A DNA stretch of 64,000 nucleotides from Cyclospora cayetanensis (lineage: Eukaryota > Apicomplexa > Conoidasida > Eucoccidiorida > Eimeriidae). Under the pieces are notes generated by a model. That model was not told the DNA's origin. It saw only the letters and a list, made by a program, of their open reading frames with translations, and ran no database searches. The stretch covers positions 1 through 64,000 of the forward strand of contig NW_020312748.1 in NCBI RefSeq assembly GCF_002999335.1, read 5' to 3'. A program made the translations under genes and the position numbers. Each line of letters starts with the position of its first letter. Positions within the stretch are counted from its first letter, which is position 1. Below are positions 22,310-36,165 of the stretch, one piece after another.

Positions 22310-22945
22310 ATGCGAGTCTTCTTGTTCAAAAACACCAGCCTTTTGTGGCTACCCTTTTATTTCCTGTACTTATCTAGCCCCGTCAGGACGGCTCCCCCAG
22401 AGTCGTCGCCCGCGGTAGACGCATCTTCTTCCACAGAGAAGCTGGATCTGCTGGGTGGCAGAGTAATCCCCGTCAGTACATCAGACCAGTTGATCAGACC
22501 ACAGCCGGCTCTACAGCTCATTCAGGAGGAAGTTCACATCACCGCTGATCTGCAGCCAGGCCTTGTTCGGCTGTCACGGCAGGCTTCTAATTCAGATAAT
22601 GGGCTTGGAAACTTGGATTTTGACCCGAACTACCCCGCAATCGCGTACTCAAGGAAACAGAGCGGTATGCCAGAGAGTTGGTAGAGCATGTACAAGTATG
22701 ACATCCACGTCAAAAGCACACTCTATCTGCTTAAGTCAACCGAACTGCTTCTGCTTTGCAATGCTGCAGCCGCTTCTCCTACCTTCTCCCTTTTGGACTT
22801 CTTTGAGTCTGACTGGGGCGAGCCATACAGTATTGAAGAAGATGAAGAGAGCGAATCTAGTTTTTTTTCGCCCTGGTTGGGCCCCCCTTCGACTGGAGTA
22901 TCGAACTCTTTGCGGGGGCTCATAAGACGTGGGGGCATGTACTAG
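22310..22945 (+). CDS. Small secreted protein, 2 exons, 176 aa, unknown function
   Basis: Not recognised as a family. The ATG at 22310 opens a clear signal peptide (basic MRVFLFK, hydrophobic core to about residue 24, cleavage near VRTAPP). The mature part is acidic and Pro/Ser-rich. Exon 1 is 22310-22664 (donor GTATGC) and exon 2 is 22770-22945 (acceptor CTGCAG); phase 1 agrees on both sides. The 105-bp intron contains an in-frame TAG, so without splicing the product would stop at about 125 residues. Exon 2 has a strongly acidic patch (EEDEESESSFF) and ends basic (RGLIRRGGMY). The CTTTGCAG just before the ATG could be an acceptor, so a 5' UTR intron is possible. Secretion suggests an export or invasion role, but nothing more can be said. 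Confidence 0.72.
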
Positions 22946-24316
22946 TCTGTGAAATGAACGTGGCTGTGCTTTGGAGTCAGGTTATGATTCGGGGTTCAGT
23001 AAGTGCCCCTTTAGGCTTTCCTCCTTATAGGAACGACTCTCTTTAGGGCACCTCATGAAGGGCGCTTTTGGGGACTCCCTAGAGTCTTGTTCTGCAGTGC
23101 CCTTCGGATGTGCATCTGTCATACGCATAGCGTATGGAAAGGTGAAAGTGAATCCGAACATAATACGCTACCCAATTTGGCCTCAAAGGGGCGAGATGAT
23201 ACAGCTGTTCCTGCCTGGTGTAGGGAGTTTGGATTCTAGCGAGGAGACAAGCAAATACCAAAAGAATAGGCAATGGCTAGACAGGACCAAGACATCTGGA
23301 ACTTCTTGCCTATGTGTCCGTAGAATACGCTTTTCGCGCGTCATTGCCTCTTGAGCCTCGACTTGTGCTATCATCTCGTGCCTTTCGTTCATTTGTCGGG
23401 GAGGCAACTGGCACTCGTAGAACTGTTCAGAAGTTGACGTAGCCGTTGTCTAGCAGCACAGCTTTTCAGAGGGCCACCACTGGCACATATTCCTTTATGG
23501 GTGCCAGACTAGAATTATTATTGTATGCATCTAAAATCTGTGCTGCGTGGCGTGTAGGCTGCCCAACAGCTACTTAGAACACTAAGACTTTGAAACACTC
23601 ACTCCATGTGCCAGCCGTGGCCTGGGCTTATTGCGCTGAAGGAGGCCTGACAGTGGGCAAAATGCAAATGGTACCAATAAGGCAAATCGATGAGGGTGAA
23701 GAACGAGAGAAAAGGAGGGACCAAGGCCTGTAGACAGAAGAGTTTAAAGTGGTTGCAAACAGTCTTCAGTCCTTTTCAAAAGAATCACCCAACGCATCTG
23801 TATGTGGTACAACACTCACCTTCACGCTTATGCTGGTCACGAGTTTGCCGCGTTCAGTAGTATCTATCAAAAGATTAGGTGGATGCTCATGGGATGCAGG
23901 GCAATCACAAACTAATGACCTCTATTTCACACAGGGTCACCTGAGTATTTTCCGTGCTCCTGCGGCATTCAAGAGTCTTTCTCTGGCACCCCCACTGGCG
24001 CCGTGAACCAATAAACATCAGCACCCCAGGAGGCATTTGAAGAGAAGGCAATGCACGCAACACACTCAACGTATGGTACACCGGAGAAAGGCTAGAGGGA
24101 GGCGGAGCGTGATGGCCTGCGGAGACACCATCTTATATATACGTATATAAGTACTGCACCCACACGAGCATCGCTGAAGCCTCTTATTTGACCTTGTCCG
24201 AAGGTTTTTTTGCTACCGTTTAGCCCTTATACTATAACAACGACGCAAATGACCACAACCACCAAATTTTGGGGGGCTTTTCAAGCGAGTCGTTTGATAG
24301 CGGGTTTCGGCTCATA
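22946..24316. other. Convergent intergenic region
   Basis: About 1.4 kb between the secreted-protein stop and the stop of the large minus-strand gene. A short palindromic AT tract (tatatacgtatata) lies near 24135-24148. No gene was recognised. Confidence 0.55.
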
Positions 24317-27300
24317 TTAGCTCATCGTCTTCATTAGTTTCTTTGTCAAGAGCTGCGCACGAACGAAGTAGAAAGAGACGGACACACAAAAAGAGTAGAC
24401 GCAATCAATTGCGTAAGGGGCTTTCTCCATTGGCACGAAGTGGATACCGGAAGTTTCTTCTTTGCTGCGTACAACTCTTCCTCGCGCACCTGCTTGTGTC
24501 ACTGGAAGGAAGCGATACCTCATATCGAGGACATATCTGTTTCCCTCGATGCCGTACATTGAGGCGTTTTCTACAAGATCTTGGATATCAAGGAGGGCAA
24601 GGGCAACAGAACCCTTTTTCCTTTTTCTCAATCGGCTACTGCGACGGCGCTTCAATCTGCAAAAGGTGCGTCCGAGCCTCAAAGCTGACACAGACTACCA
24701 GAGGTGGCGAGGCTTGGAAGAAACGTGCAGCCAAGGCACAGCAAAATAAGGCATCAGACCGCACAAGCAACGTGTCTAGCGGTACAGACTTGGGGAGGAA
24801 TAGAAGGCCGAGTGAACATGTACACACAAACGAACATGACAAAGAAATCCAACTCATGTTGATGCGTGCATATGAAAGCATAAAGCAAGGTCATAATTAA
24901 GCTGCTCTCTCGTTACCCACAATTCATCCGTCCTGGTTAGCCCAAATGCCCCTCACGCTAAGCCCCCTCTCGATCTCTGGCCCTTGATCTAAGACCACTC
25001 CAAGAGCACCCAGAACGGCATGCCTTCACACTTACTTTTCCTCCTCAACAGCCCCTGCGATGCGGGCGGAGGCGCCGGCGATGAAGTTCAACAATGCAGG
25101 AGAATTTTTGTCTGCACAAAGGTAGGTTCCTACAAGAAGCAACGAAGGAGCAACACAACAGTGAGCGAGATAGGCAACCGGAAACAGGGAGTGCAAACGC
25201 TAGGGCAGGAGACGAGTGCAGCGGGAAATGGCGTTGGCAGTTCGATGGAGAAAGAAACGGACCAATCCATCAAGTAGACATACAACGCACAGCAAAGAAA
25301 TATGAAGGGACAGTGAAGCAAACCAAAGGGGAGGCGCTTAGAGCCCGTAAGACGGAAACAAGGAGGCTTCGCGAAGGCTTCACTGCTTTCGTTGCGGCCT
25401 CATCAACAAATGCAGCTGGGATGCAGACGCCAAACTAGTTTTCCGAACCAGGCATATACACTGCATCAACGTGTGGAAATTCATGCTTAGAATACTGCTT
25501 TGGCTTCTCCTCCCAGTGGGTAACTTCAAAGAGGGAGAAAGGTTGAAGAAGCGCATGCATGAGTGTGCCCTGTATGCCTATGGATGCAGGCATGCCCCCC
25601 TCTTGCACTTTCTTGTTCTAGTCACCTCACTTGGAAAGTATTGGCCGTTCTTTAGAGAAGAAAGTAGTAGCGGCTTGAGTTCCGTAGCCTTTTTCTGCAT
25701 CGATGTAAATCCCTCTGTGAGGCGCTCGTAGATTTTGCTTTCCTCAGCTTCAGTCTCCAGGCCTTCCACAGGCATTTCTTGACCCCTCGCAACATCCAAG
25801 AGAAACGATTGTTTTTTGTGCACAAATTGTTTAATGCGCACAGTGGTGCGCGTGGGACTGATTTCTGGTCCTCTAGATGCGAGGAGAGACTCATGAAGGG
25901 ACGAAAGAGAGGCGCCGAAGAGCTCATCAAGAGTGTCACCCAAGGCGGATTCTTCGGTGTAGTAGAAAAACTTGACTATTGTGAAGAGAGAAACATAGCA
26001 CAGCAACGGGAACCAAAGAAGAAAATGCTTGGTTCAATAGTAGTGGAAAGAGAGGGACGCAAAAAGCATCGAGCTACTGCACATTACGAAGGGGCTAAGC
26101 AGGAAGGGATAAGATGCCGAAATAAAGGAAACGAGAATCAGATGCTCTGTGTACCAACTGCAGTGGCTACTTCGTCATCGAGGTGGATGCCTAAGAAGCC
26201 CAGATTACAAGGCACAGACACGCGGAAGTCGGCGCAATTCGTGTGTAACTCAGTCTCGAGACGTTTGTAGCTCTACATGCTAGGGAAGGAAAGTGCGCCA
26301 TCTTGCATAATTAACAAAACAAAGGAAAGCTGAGGAAGGCGAGCGGGTTTTGCGTTTAGCGTACCGTCGGCGAAGATTGTGTAATCTCTTTGGTACCCCT
26401 CCATGTCTATGGGGCCCATGCCTACGCAAAAAGAGACAGATTAACACAGCACGCTAAAATAGATGAGCGACCTAAGAGGGCACACATCATCCACGAGCAA
26501 GCGCAAGTCTCGGCAGGTAAGAAGAAAAACATGATCCGCAGAGGAATGAAAGAGACACTGCACTGCACAGCTAAGCATGACGACACGGCAACAACCGATG
26601 AAATGACGAACGCTGCAGCGACATCCCCAAGAACCCATTCGATTTTTCTCATGAACAGCAAGCAGCCTTCTGCATCCGTGCCGCTTTCAATCATTCCTGT
26701 CGCTTCTCCATTCCATCTCCCACCAGCCCTAAAAGTTCGATTCGAAAGTTTATGATGGATGTGCCTTTCGTTTGCTGTGTTTGATGGTACCTGATTTACT
26801 TAGCTCAATGCGCTCCATTATGGAGGTCGCAAAAGACCTGGCAAAGAGCCTGAATAAAAACTGCTCTTCTTCAGACGAAAACGAAGAAAGAGAGACTGAA
26901 AGCAGTGATTCCACCATGTGCCGGCCAACACAGGGAATGCAATCTGCAGAAACAGACCACAACATCCAATACGCACGCATACAAAGCATAATAGAGGGAA
27001 AACAGGCCAGAGAAGAACCCTGCCAACAGTAATAACTTAGTCATAATCGCCATCCAATCAGTAAACCCTCAAAATAAAAGCTGCATCATTGCAGATTGTA
27101 GGCCCCGAAGATATGTGCAATCCCGCAGTGGGAGCGACTAAAGTATTCCACCCTCAGTATGCGTTATCCAAAGTGCCAAAATTTGTGATTCTTATTTCCA
27201 TACAGGTTTGGGCCGCAGAGAATTCGAGGTACATCGCCCGAATCCAGGAGATCATTTTATTGAAGGAGAACAAGCCACCAAAGTGCCGTGTTATACAAGT

Positions 27301-30300
27301 GCTCACAAGAGAATGGAAGAATGCCTGTTTCTCTGAAAAGACAGGCAGCGTACGTCAGGGCAAATGAGAAAACTAATTAAAGAAGATAAAATGACAGCCC
27401 CTAAGAAGTGAAGGAGGGTACAGGTTCAACTGTCAAATACATTTCTCTATGCTTTCTACAATTCGACAATGATAAAGGAAGGGGCGAAAGACAGAATAAC
27501 ATAAGCAGGGAATTCCATAATGGACGCGTTGAGCATGGAACCGTTTCGCGGAGAGGAATCCAGCTGGCGCTGATACGTAAAAAACGCCGAACTCGAATCA
27601 CCTCTTCCAGTAAAACGTTTTTCAGCGTAAAGCAAATGATACGAATGCTAGAATAACATGCATATACAGTGCAACTGATCTACTTTAAAAACGAAGCCCA
27701 AACGTTAAATGAAAGAGTAAAAACCAACCAGCAGGTGTGCGTCTTACCGATGGCCATGGCTCTAGACTGAAGAAGCCTCAGATATCTAACCGAAGTTATG
27801 TTGATTGGAGGTTTTGCTGTTGCGAATTCCCTAACGGCTTCAACATAGACGCTGTACCTGTCAGCTAATTCGTTCATAATACGACTCAAGGCCTCTGGAA
27901 GCAAGGATGAGGAAGACGGAAAAGAGGCCACACCGGAGAGAACCAGCTCCTCTATTGCAATATTCATTGCTGCATAGCCTACAAAACGCAGTGGCAAGAA
28001 AATGCAGAAACATGGATAAAAACAAGAGTATACGAAAGCAGATGGCACTATACTAGCTTTAAGATGCCACAAATGAAGCGAAAGGCAGAGAGAAATACAA
28101 GGAACAGAAAACCCCTAAAACGGAGTGCGAAACAAAAAGCAGCAATATAGCATGCACAGCTGCACCAGTTATCTCCATATAAAATATCGGGAGTTGAAGA
28201 CAAACCACAGCACAGGTCGAGATTTAAAGTGGCTGCCATCACGAAGAACGTCGGAAAGATCCAACTCGAAGCACATTGGGAGCCAGTAGGCAAAAAAGAC
28301 CGAGAAAAAAGAATGGCCCACAAACGAAGTGAACTGCCAAGCAAGAATTCAGACTACCTTCGGTGTTGAACGGCGCGCATTCACTGGGGTGGACTTCAAA
28401 AATTTTCTCTCGGGTGTGTTTTCTGAAAGCTGGGTCCAACCTAGACTTCAAAAAATTGGCTGCCGCCACCTTTCCGCACGGACTCTTTTCATATCGAATT
28501 ATCCCTTTATCCTGTCCTGGAAAGAGCCCGATTGATGGTATCATATGAGGACAGTTCAATGTGTCCCCTAGCGCAATAGCGCCAAGTTGGGCTGTGGAGG
28601 CTACTTTTTTCAGTTCCGTTTGAGTTAATGCTAAAGTAAAATGCTTTTGCAAAGCCCCATACAGATGGTAAATACTGAGAGATTCACGGAAAGGAAGCAT
28701 ATTGATGTGAATTGCTGATGTATCCACCACGTTTTGTCCACTTGTTGGAACTTCAACTGAAAATACAATGCATAAGGATGCCATATAGAAACGAAGCTAG
28801 CAATGCAAGAAGCGAAGTATAGTGTAAATTCCAATCAAAGGATTATCGGCTATTCAGGTCACCATTTACTCAGAAAGATAAGCGAGGGAGGGAATAATGC
28901 ATCACCTTGATTAGGCAGCACAGAATATGTAGAAGCTTTATGCAAGAGCAGACAGATGGATAGATTGGAATATATAAAAAGCGGAGAAAATTTGTTCTCG
29001 CATAGGCCTATGTTGCATTTTGTCGCCAGTACGGACAATAAACACCGCCAATTCAGGCGCGTACGTGGTAGATGTGCAGCAGTAGATAAGGTAAGCACGG
29101 CATCTTGCTCTGTGCAGATCCCTCTATATAAGTAGAGGCTTGAATTATTTTACAAAATATAGGGTGGCTTACGTGCAACCTCTCTGCTCATGAAATCGAC
29201 TGTAACATTGTAAACAATCGCCTGCAGCTGCCTGACGTTTTCAATTGAAAACAGAGACAGGTGTTTTCCCACGAAGATTTGCCGCACTTCGAAGCGTAGA
29301 AGCTCCGGGTTTCTTATTAATTGCGCTGAATAGTATGCAGAAACAAGTGGAGAGTAGAGGCAATGACACACGCGCATGAGCTGACAAACACGGGGGAGAC
29401 GGGACAAAAATCTGCGCGTTTTGCAGGAAAAACACGGCGAACATTAGCAGGTATCTTGGTCAAGAATAAAGCGGGAAAAAACCACGACCTAGAGAGGTTT
29501 AAGCTCGCACAGATAAAAAATACTCACTACATTGATTTACACGAAAAAGAGTTTAAAGGAAAGCAGTCATCAAGCCAATATCCACAGGATAATCTCAAAA
29601 CTCGAGAGAATAAAAGAACTGAACAACACACTTATACCACGAAAGAGATGTTGGAAAATGTGAAAAGCACTAACGGTTGTAGGTGATCCGGTGTGTAATT
29701 TTTCTTGCAAAAGAATGGCTCAATGACTTCGCCTTCCTTAGCGGAGTACTCATGTTTATGTAGAAGTTGAAGACCTCCATACTTATTGCTTTCCTTAATT
29801 CTCGGTGGGACGCTGCAGAGAGCGATGTGAAAGCATGAGCAAAAGTACTTGTAGATCGATGGAGGGTGCTCACAACGTGCCTTCTGCGGCGTGTAAAACA
29901 AATTGTTATCACTGTGCTACGAGGAATGAAACCCTCTTCATTCCTATAAGTTCAAAACGCTGTGATCACAGTCGTACTATCCAGGCAGTACTCAGCTACG
30001 CAGCGTTCAAGGCAGAAAACGACCACAATGGCAAACGCAAGAACGACAGAAAAAAGAGAAAGATAGAGAAGACAAAACGCTCGTGTTCACTCCTGTCGCC
30101 TACCTAACAAGACACAGTGGTGAACGTGGTTCAGCAATGTCTCTCTAGCCATGGTAGAGGCGCCTTGAGCATCCCAAGTCTTCAGCGATGTAAAAACGCC
30201 CTCAAATTTAGCTCTCTCACTAGGCTTCATCTTATTAAGTAAGTAGTCTAGCCTCCCAATTCGTTCTTGAAGGGTGAAAGCCACTGTTGGGTGCAATCCC

Positions 30301-33300
30301 CGCAGCTGCTCTGCGTTTAAGTTGTGGGCTTGGTACTGCTCGAGGTAGCTCATGAGCTGCAGCAAACGCACAGCGTGCAAAAATATCACGGCAGTATTAT
30401 ACCCTTGTGAGCATTTCCTTATACCACACATCAGCGCCTACACAAAGTGCAACTGTGAGGGTATTGCCCTTTGCAAAGCGTCCCCTCTCATTCCTGGCTA
30501 GGACGTTGCTGTTGCTCGAGTGTATCCGTCAAGGTGAACCGCTACATAATGCATCTGGCTCGCATTTGTCTGTTCACTCATATCAATAGCCAGCGCCACA
30601 AGATAACACCTTCCTCTTACGAAAATGATTTCTTGCAGATCAGTCCCTGCTACATCGAATGCCCCTGCGTTCCTGCACAAAAAGGAAGCACACAATATAA
30701 CGTTTCCTCGACTACCATGTCCTGAATCTGTATCTCCGTTTTGTCTGTCTCTGCTTCTGTGTCCAACCCTGCCTCTGCTACCCCGTGCACGACTAAACGG
30801 CAGGCAAGGAAATATTTTTAGGTCAATTTGCAGTGTACGCCCTTCTATTGGCGTTGCCTTACCCTATGTCGCCTTCCATGGCGGCACTTCCCAAAAGAAA
30901 GTTGACAAAGGCCTTTCGATTCCGTTTAAATTCCCTCATAGCTTCCCCTTTTGTCTTATCCTCCAGCATCCCTTGGTATGCGAAGTAGAGCCCATACACG
31001 GGCTTTGTTATGGCGCTCAGGAAAAGCGCGAGAAAAACTGTCGTGTCGACAGCGGATGCCGAGACTTGAATGGTACCCTTAACCAGGGCGCCTATTTTAT
31101 CCTGATTCACCAGCAGAAAACTTGCAGTGCTCCGCATCACGTCGAATACCTTAACATAGAACCGTCCTTGCCCGGCAAACCACTTGACGAAAGCCGCAAT
31201 CTTCTCGAACCACGCTGCTATGATTCCAAAGAGCTTAAGCATCCTAAAGTACCGAATAATCCGCTTTAGGCCAACTTCCTACGATCACGAAAACCAAAAA
31301 AAGGCATGAGAGCACCTACGAATTAGTTAACATGCAGCGCCGCTTGTCCATGCGAAGAGCCACTAGTGGGAAGCTAGGATACACGTTTAGCAACTCCCAA
31401 ATGGTTGCAAAGGAAACAAAGAGAGAGGAAAGGAACAGAGGCAACGAGAAAAGGTGGAAGCGCCATGAGAAGGAGGCAACAGCTCCAGTTCTTACCACTG
31501 CCCATTGCCATGCTCTTCCAAACCGTGCGAATACTCGGTCCAGCCCGAAAAGAAGAGATTCTGCTACAAGGCGGACACTCGCCTTGGTGATATTCCATGC
31601 CTTTCTTAAAGCATTTGCCTTTTTTTTCTTGGCTTCCCTATATATAAGTTTCGCCTTTTGGAATGCTGCCTTAATTCTGTCGCTCGTTGCGCGTTCCAAC
31701 ATGATACGCCGTACCTTGGAAAGCTCCTCAGGGGCCAAAGTTTCAGAAGACTGGGCATCTGAAACGCCTGTATTCATTGAAGGTAGCGTGCCGGTTGCCT
31801 TCCCCGCTTTTTCAATAGCTGGGGCATTCCCTGTGCCTCCCTCTTCCACTTTGCCTGGAGAGTTAGGCCATTCGTCATTGACTACGTTGAGTCCTCCTGT
31901 TCCCCCCCCTTTATCTGCCTCTCTTGCATCTCCTTCAGAAACGTCAGGTGTACTCCGCTGGCGATTTACTCCTTCGGGCTGATGCTTTCTTCCTGGCTCT
32001 TGTTCCTGGCTCTCGTCCAGGCGGCCTAGATCCAAAGCTGTTTTGTGAGCCTCAAGAGATTGTTCTGCTCTGAGCTCTCCCCACTTTAGGCCAAACAGCT
32101 GCATATCATTAAACTCGGATTTTTCTGCGAGTGCCAGCCGAGTTGTTTTCCGCGTAAGCGTCTGTGAGGAGCTGCTGAAGATGAATGATAAAAGACTGCA
32201 GGTGGTCGATATCACCGCAATAACGCTAATCGGATTTACAGCTGCAACCAAAGAGACGATAGACATTCCCCAAAATACCAGGTTCATAATAAAGAGAATC
32301 AAGGGAAGAAATCGAATGATAATGCTAAGTATATTCTTGATAAAGGCCCGCATTTTTTCCCAAGCGACCGTCCCCATCTTCTTCACCCATTGAATCGCCT
32401 TTGACTCCGAGCCTTGGCCTGCTTTAGACCTCTCAAACAGCCTCTCCATTTTTGCCAGCATGATGCGTGCTCCAGCTTTCACCTTCCTAAAGGCAGTTCC
32501 CAAGCGTGCCATTACTCGCGAAAAGGCCTTATGCATACGCGTGGGCTTCTGCACGACGCGAATCAGAATTTTGCTGCACAAATCCCCACTGACGGAGTGT
32601 AGAGGCTCAAAAGAGCCAGTGGGACTCACAACTTTTGGCGCTACATGGAACCTTGACTTATGCAGATGCAACTTTTCTTCCAGATCTAGTTGGAAGGCAC
32701 TCAGCATGGAATTCAACATGAGGGGAGAACCTGAGGAATCACTTGGACTCAGCCCTAAAGCCTTGTCGTCCGCCGCATCGGGCACATCCCATACTATTTC
32801 GCGCGCATATTCACCCGCAGAGGCAGGGTCTGAAGACGCCAAGCCCTCAATACTGGTGCCTGTCTCTCCACCTCGACTGAGGCTTTCATCAGTTCCTCCC
32901 GTGTCCCCCTTCCCTCCCAGTGGACTCTTCTTCTGGGAGTCGACATCCATTCGCCTGTCCACAAGCCTATTATCTGAGCTCTGTGCATCCTGCTTTATCT
33001 GGTCTTCGTTCCTTGTAAGCTCATTGAATGCTGGAGCCTCTTCTCCGTCCAGCCGGGCCAGGAGTCGGTAGTTGCTGCTCCCATTTTGCGGCCTCCCACC
33101 GTGGAGACTCTTGAGAAAACCTTCTCCTCTTGGCGAGCCGACGAATAAGTTGTCATCCAAGCCGCGCCCATACGGCCCCCAAGCCCTTTCTTGCAGCGAG
33201 GATTCCCCACCAGGTCCTTCAAGAGCATCCCCTGCATGGGAGAGCACGGCAACAAGGACTGTAGCCGCGGCAAAAATTGCATATACTAAAACGCCAGAGC

Positions 33301-33325
33301 ACCCTATGCCGCTCTGGTCCGTCAT
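24317..33325 (-). CDS. Large secreted multi-membrane-segment protein, about 13 exons, about 1,530 aa; candidate rhoptry-neck type protein
   Basis: Exons: 33325-31496, 31278-30863, 30672-30621, 30437-30091, 29911-29671, 29325-29173, 28756-28358, 27978-27748, 27569-27460, 26860-26791, 25975-25631, 25111-25036, 24656-24317. Most junctions agree in phase. The exon 5/6 junction does not (an extra small exon or other site is likely), and exons 9-10 are the weakest. The N-terminus has a signal sequence (hydrophobic core about residues 11-29). A low-complexity acidic region follows, then two adjacent hydrophobic segments in exon 1 (FLPLILFIMNLVFWGMSIVS and the next about 20 residues) and a third in exon 2 (FLALFLSAITKPVYGLYFA). 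Later exons are helical with paired cysteines (MCGIRKC; FCSCFHIALC; TLNCPHMIPS). The last exon has a basic block (KRRRSSRLRKRKK). Size, signal, membrane segments and Cys pairs fit a RON2/RON5-type secreted invasion protein, but no diagnostic motif was recognised. Confidence 0.75.
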
Positions 33326-35519
33326 TTGGGCTACACCCAGGCTTAGTCAGTTGTCTTTCATAGGATTAATCGGTCAGGCAGCTGAACTGCACAAGGTCAA
33401 GGGAACGACCGGTTGATCTCATTGGCCAGCTACAGGCGCACAAAAGGGAAATAAAACAGATTTAAATGGGTGGCCAAGGAATGAAAAGCAAGCGCTCCAT
33501 ATATTCAATGGATTCAATAAAACCAATAAGCCACAGGAGCAACAGCGGCAAAGGCACAGAGAACTTGTCGAATACAATACATTTTGCCAATCAGCAGACA
33601 AACAAGGAAATAAATTTGTATTTTACACGCAGGGGATACTGCCAAGATACCCAGACATGAAGTGAAGACTATGTTGATAGGCCTTGAAACAGACTCTCCC
33701 TGGTCAGCCATGCGATGTGTGTCCACTACACACATCAGTCTCCTCTGGGGGCCGCATTACTCCATTTACTTTACTTTTTTCTTATTTTAATTTTGTGGGC
33801 TCAAGGTCTAATTCAATCTAATTGCTTTATCGCTAGCTGAGGCCCCGCCTTTTAGAGTGGCGGCCCCCCATGTCGTCCGCCTTCCCCCCTGTAAGACACT
33901 GCTGATCATTCACCTCTTCTTACTAAGAGTCCAATAGTTTGATTCTGATTAATTAGCCAAAAAGGATTCTTTCTGAACTTGAGACTTACGAGTTCAGGTT
34001 CCCACGCCTTTTTGGAGGAGCAAAAATAGTGCTGCGCAACATGGCGAACACAGAACATCTGTTGCCCCTACACTACGATTGTGTCCAGCCAACTTATATA
34101 TGTAAGTTGCGACTACACAATCTGCAGCTGGGTGCAATTTAGTCAGGAACGCTTATTATGCATGAATATTCGTGCATGCTGTTTTGCGTAGCCAAGCGCC
34201 CTCAGTCGGAGACGTTGTGTTGTGTGCGTTAAACGCCCCAACTTGCGTCTCCGAAGAGAAATACTCAACTTCAGACTCGGCACCAGCTTAATAGACAGTA
34301 ACTGAGTACTTATCAATGGGATTCTGGCCTTAATCCTTCCCTGTCCCCTCAGAGTTCCCTATATCAAGGGGTACGCGCACCCTCTACTGGATCCAACCAC
34401 TACAGCTAATTGTACACAGCATCTAGAGCACGCGTAGACAGCGATGTGTCTCCTTGTATTAGGCTTTAAAGCTTGCAATAAACGAGGTATACGTATAGAC
34501 CACCAAAACCGTCTGTTCTTTACTAGTTCTAAGTGAAACATAGCTAGTGTAGTAGAGGTTGCGTAAGTGCAACTTAGCCCGCTACCTGTTCCCCCACATT
34601 TCGAAAATTTTCGCGTGTTCCTTAACTGTACATCGGGACCAGCTGCATGGAAGGCAGTGGAAGGGTTCCCGTCCTTTCTCCACTTCCAGGTTGGCAGGAA
34701 CGCGAAACACAGTGCAAAGGAGAAAAGCATATTATACCAAGCACTTAAATGAAATAGGCGGGAAGAAAGGCACACCCACTAGTAAACAAAGAAGTTAGAA
34801 CCAAACCAACACGAACTCGGCGGCGTGTGGGCTCGCCTTCTTAGGAGCGCTAAAATATGTCAGCCTTTTGCTGGGAGAAAACAGAGAATAAGTAAGATCT
34901 ACATAGAAAATCAACATGTGACCTTGTTCATTTGTGCCTCCGCGTTTCATAAAGCAACAATTGGGTACAATCACACCGGTGTACGCAGGACAATCAGCTT
35001 TAGAGTCCACATCAGGCACCGAAAAGGGAGACAAAACATCTGACAGTACTTGGGCATAAATCTAATTAAATATAAAAGCAAAACAACAATAACCGGAAGC
35101 CCCTCGAGCGAAGCTCATAAAATGCAGCCCATTTTTGAATTAGAGCATCTGGTGGGAGAGTACACTAACCAGGGAACGCGTGAAGTACTGCCGATGAAGC
35201 CTAGCGCTGTGGACCCCTCAGAACCGTAAAGCCTCTCGGAGGCAATGACGCCCTCAACTGCTCGTCTGTCAAACACTGATGTTGACGTTAGCCAACTCAT
35301 TCCAGTAGCTAATCCCGTCTAGTGCGTCCTCAGCGCTCAATAGTTCCTTAAAGTCAGCCCATTTATGGCTCCCTCTGTATCCTCGTTCTCCACAGGGATC
35401 ACTGGCCTACATGGAAAAGTCCGCCACTAATTGAGGGAGTTCTGAAAGTTGTGTATGAAGCCAAGGTAGATAGCCCAATAGGACATTTAACTTTTATGAA
35501 AATTGACTGAGTCAGAAAG
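33326..35519. other. Gene-poor stretch downstream of the fossil retroelement
   Basis: About 2.2 kb between the start codon of the large minus-strand gene and the integrase remnant. It should include that gene's promoter and any 3' LTR of the decayed element, but I could not find a matching LTR pair. Short open frames only. Confidence 0.5.
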
Positions 35520-36165
35520 AGCGATGCTTATGAGAGGATGCCAGATGATCCTAGCCATCTGGCCACATACTTTTTTGTCTGAGTTCCTTCCGATGCACCT
35601 CGTAGAGGCTGGCAAATCATCAGGACCACATCTCCAGGCTCCAAATCTCCAGGCTCCAAACGCCCAGCCAAGCACCTCTTGTAATGATTTCTTAGCTTTA
35701 TCTCTTGAGCTTTGCACATTTACTTACGTGTACTCGCCAAATGTTTTCTAAAGCCTTCCACTGCAAGGGGTGGCTGGCGACCCTGTACCACCAGGCCCCA
35801 GGCCCGGGTTGGATGAGGTAGACAAGGGACAAAGGGAAACAACGCGTAGACAAGTGCACTGATATATTATGTTTGCAATGGACATATTATAAGCAACCTG
35901 TATAGGGGTAACGAACGCAGGAAAGAAAACACTAACCCGCTGCGGCTTCGTATTTGTAATGATGCTCCTGGGGAGTTCGTGAAGCTTTCAGAGATGTGCT
36001 ACAAACAGTTAAGGAACTACCTGAGCCTTGTCATGGATAAAGCTAGTGAGTGAATGACATTTTCTTCCAACTTTGTCGACAGCAACGCAATTGCTATTCT
36101 GACCTTTGACCTCCGGCCGTCCAACAACAAAGCCCGTCGTCAGATCGGTTCAAATCCTTTCAGGA
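35520..36165 (-). pseudogene. Integrase remnant (catalytic core and C-terminal domain)
   Basis: DLTTGFVVGRPEVKGQNSN followed by VAVDKVG matches the first-Asp block of the integrase core, with a TGA at 36152-36150 just before it. About 180 bp on, HELPRSIITNTKPQRVS matches the second block (HGLP-SIVSDRDP-F), with the catalytic Asp replaced by Asn. At 35719-35530 a frame ends LEPGDVVLM..VARWLG, the typical GD-VWL..-RW-GP C-terminal domain. There LEPGD is duplicated by a 15-bp tandem repeat near 35630-35660. Confidence 0.75.

Noticed and set aside
31332..33416. Plus-strand frames across exon 1 of the large secreted protein
   Set aside because: The minus strand has an uninterrupted 610-codon exon with signal peptide and membrane segments; the plus frames are its shadows.
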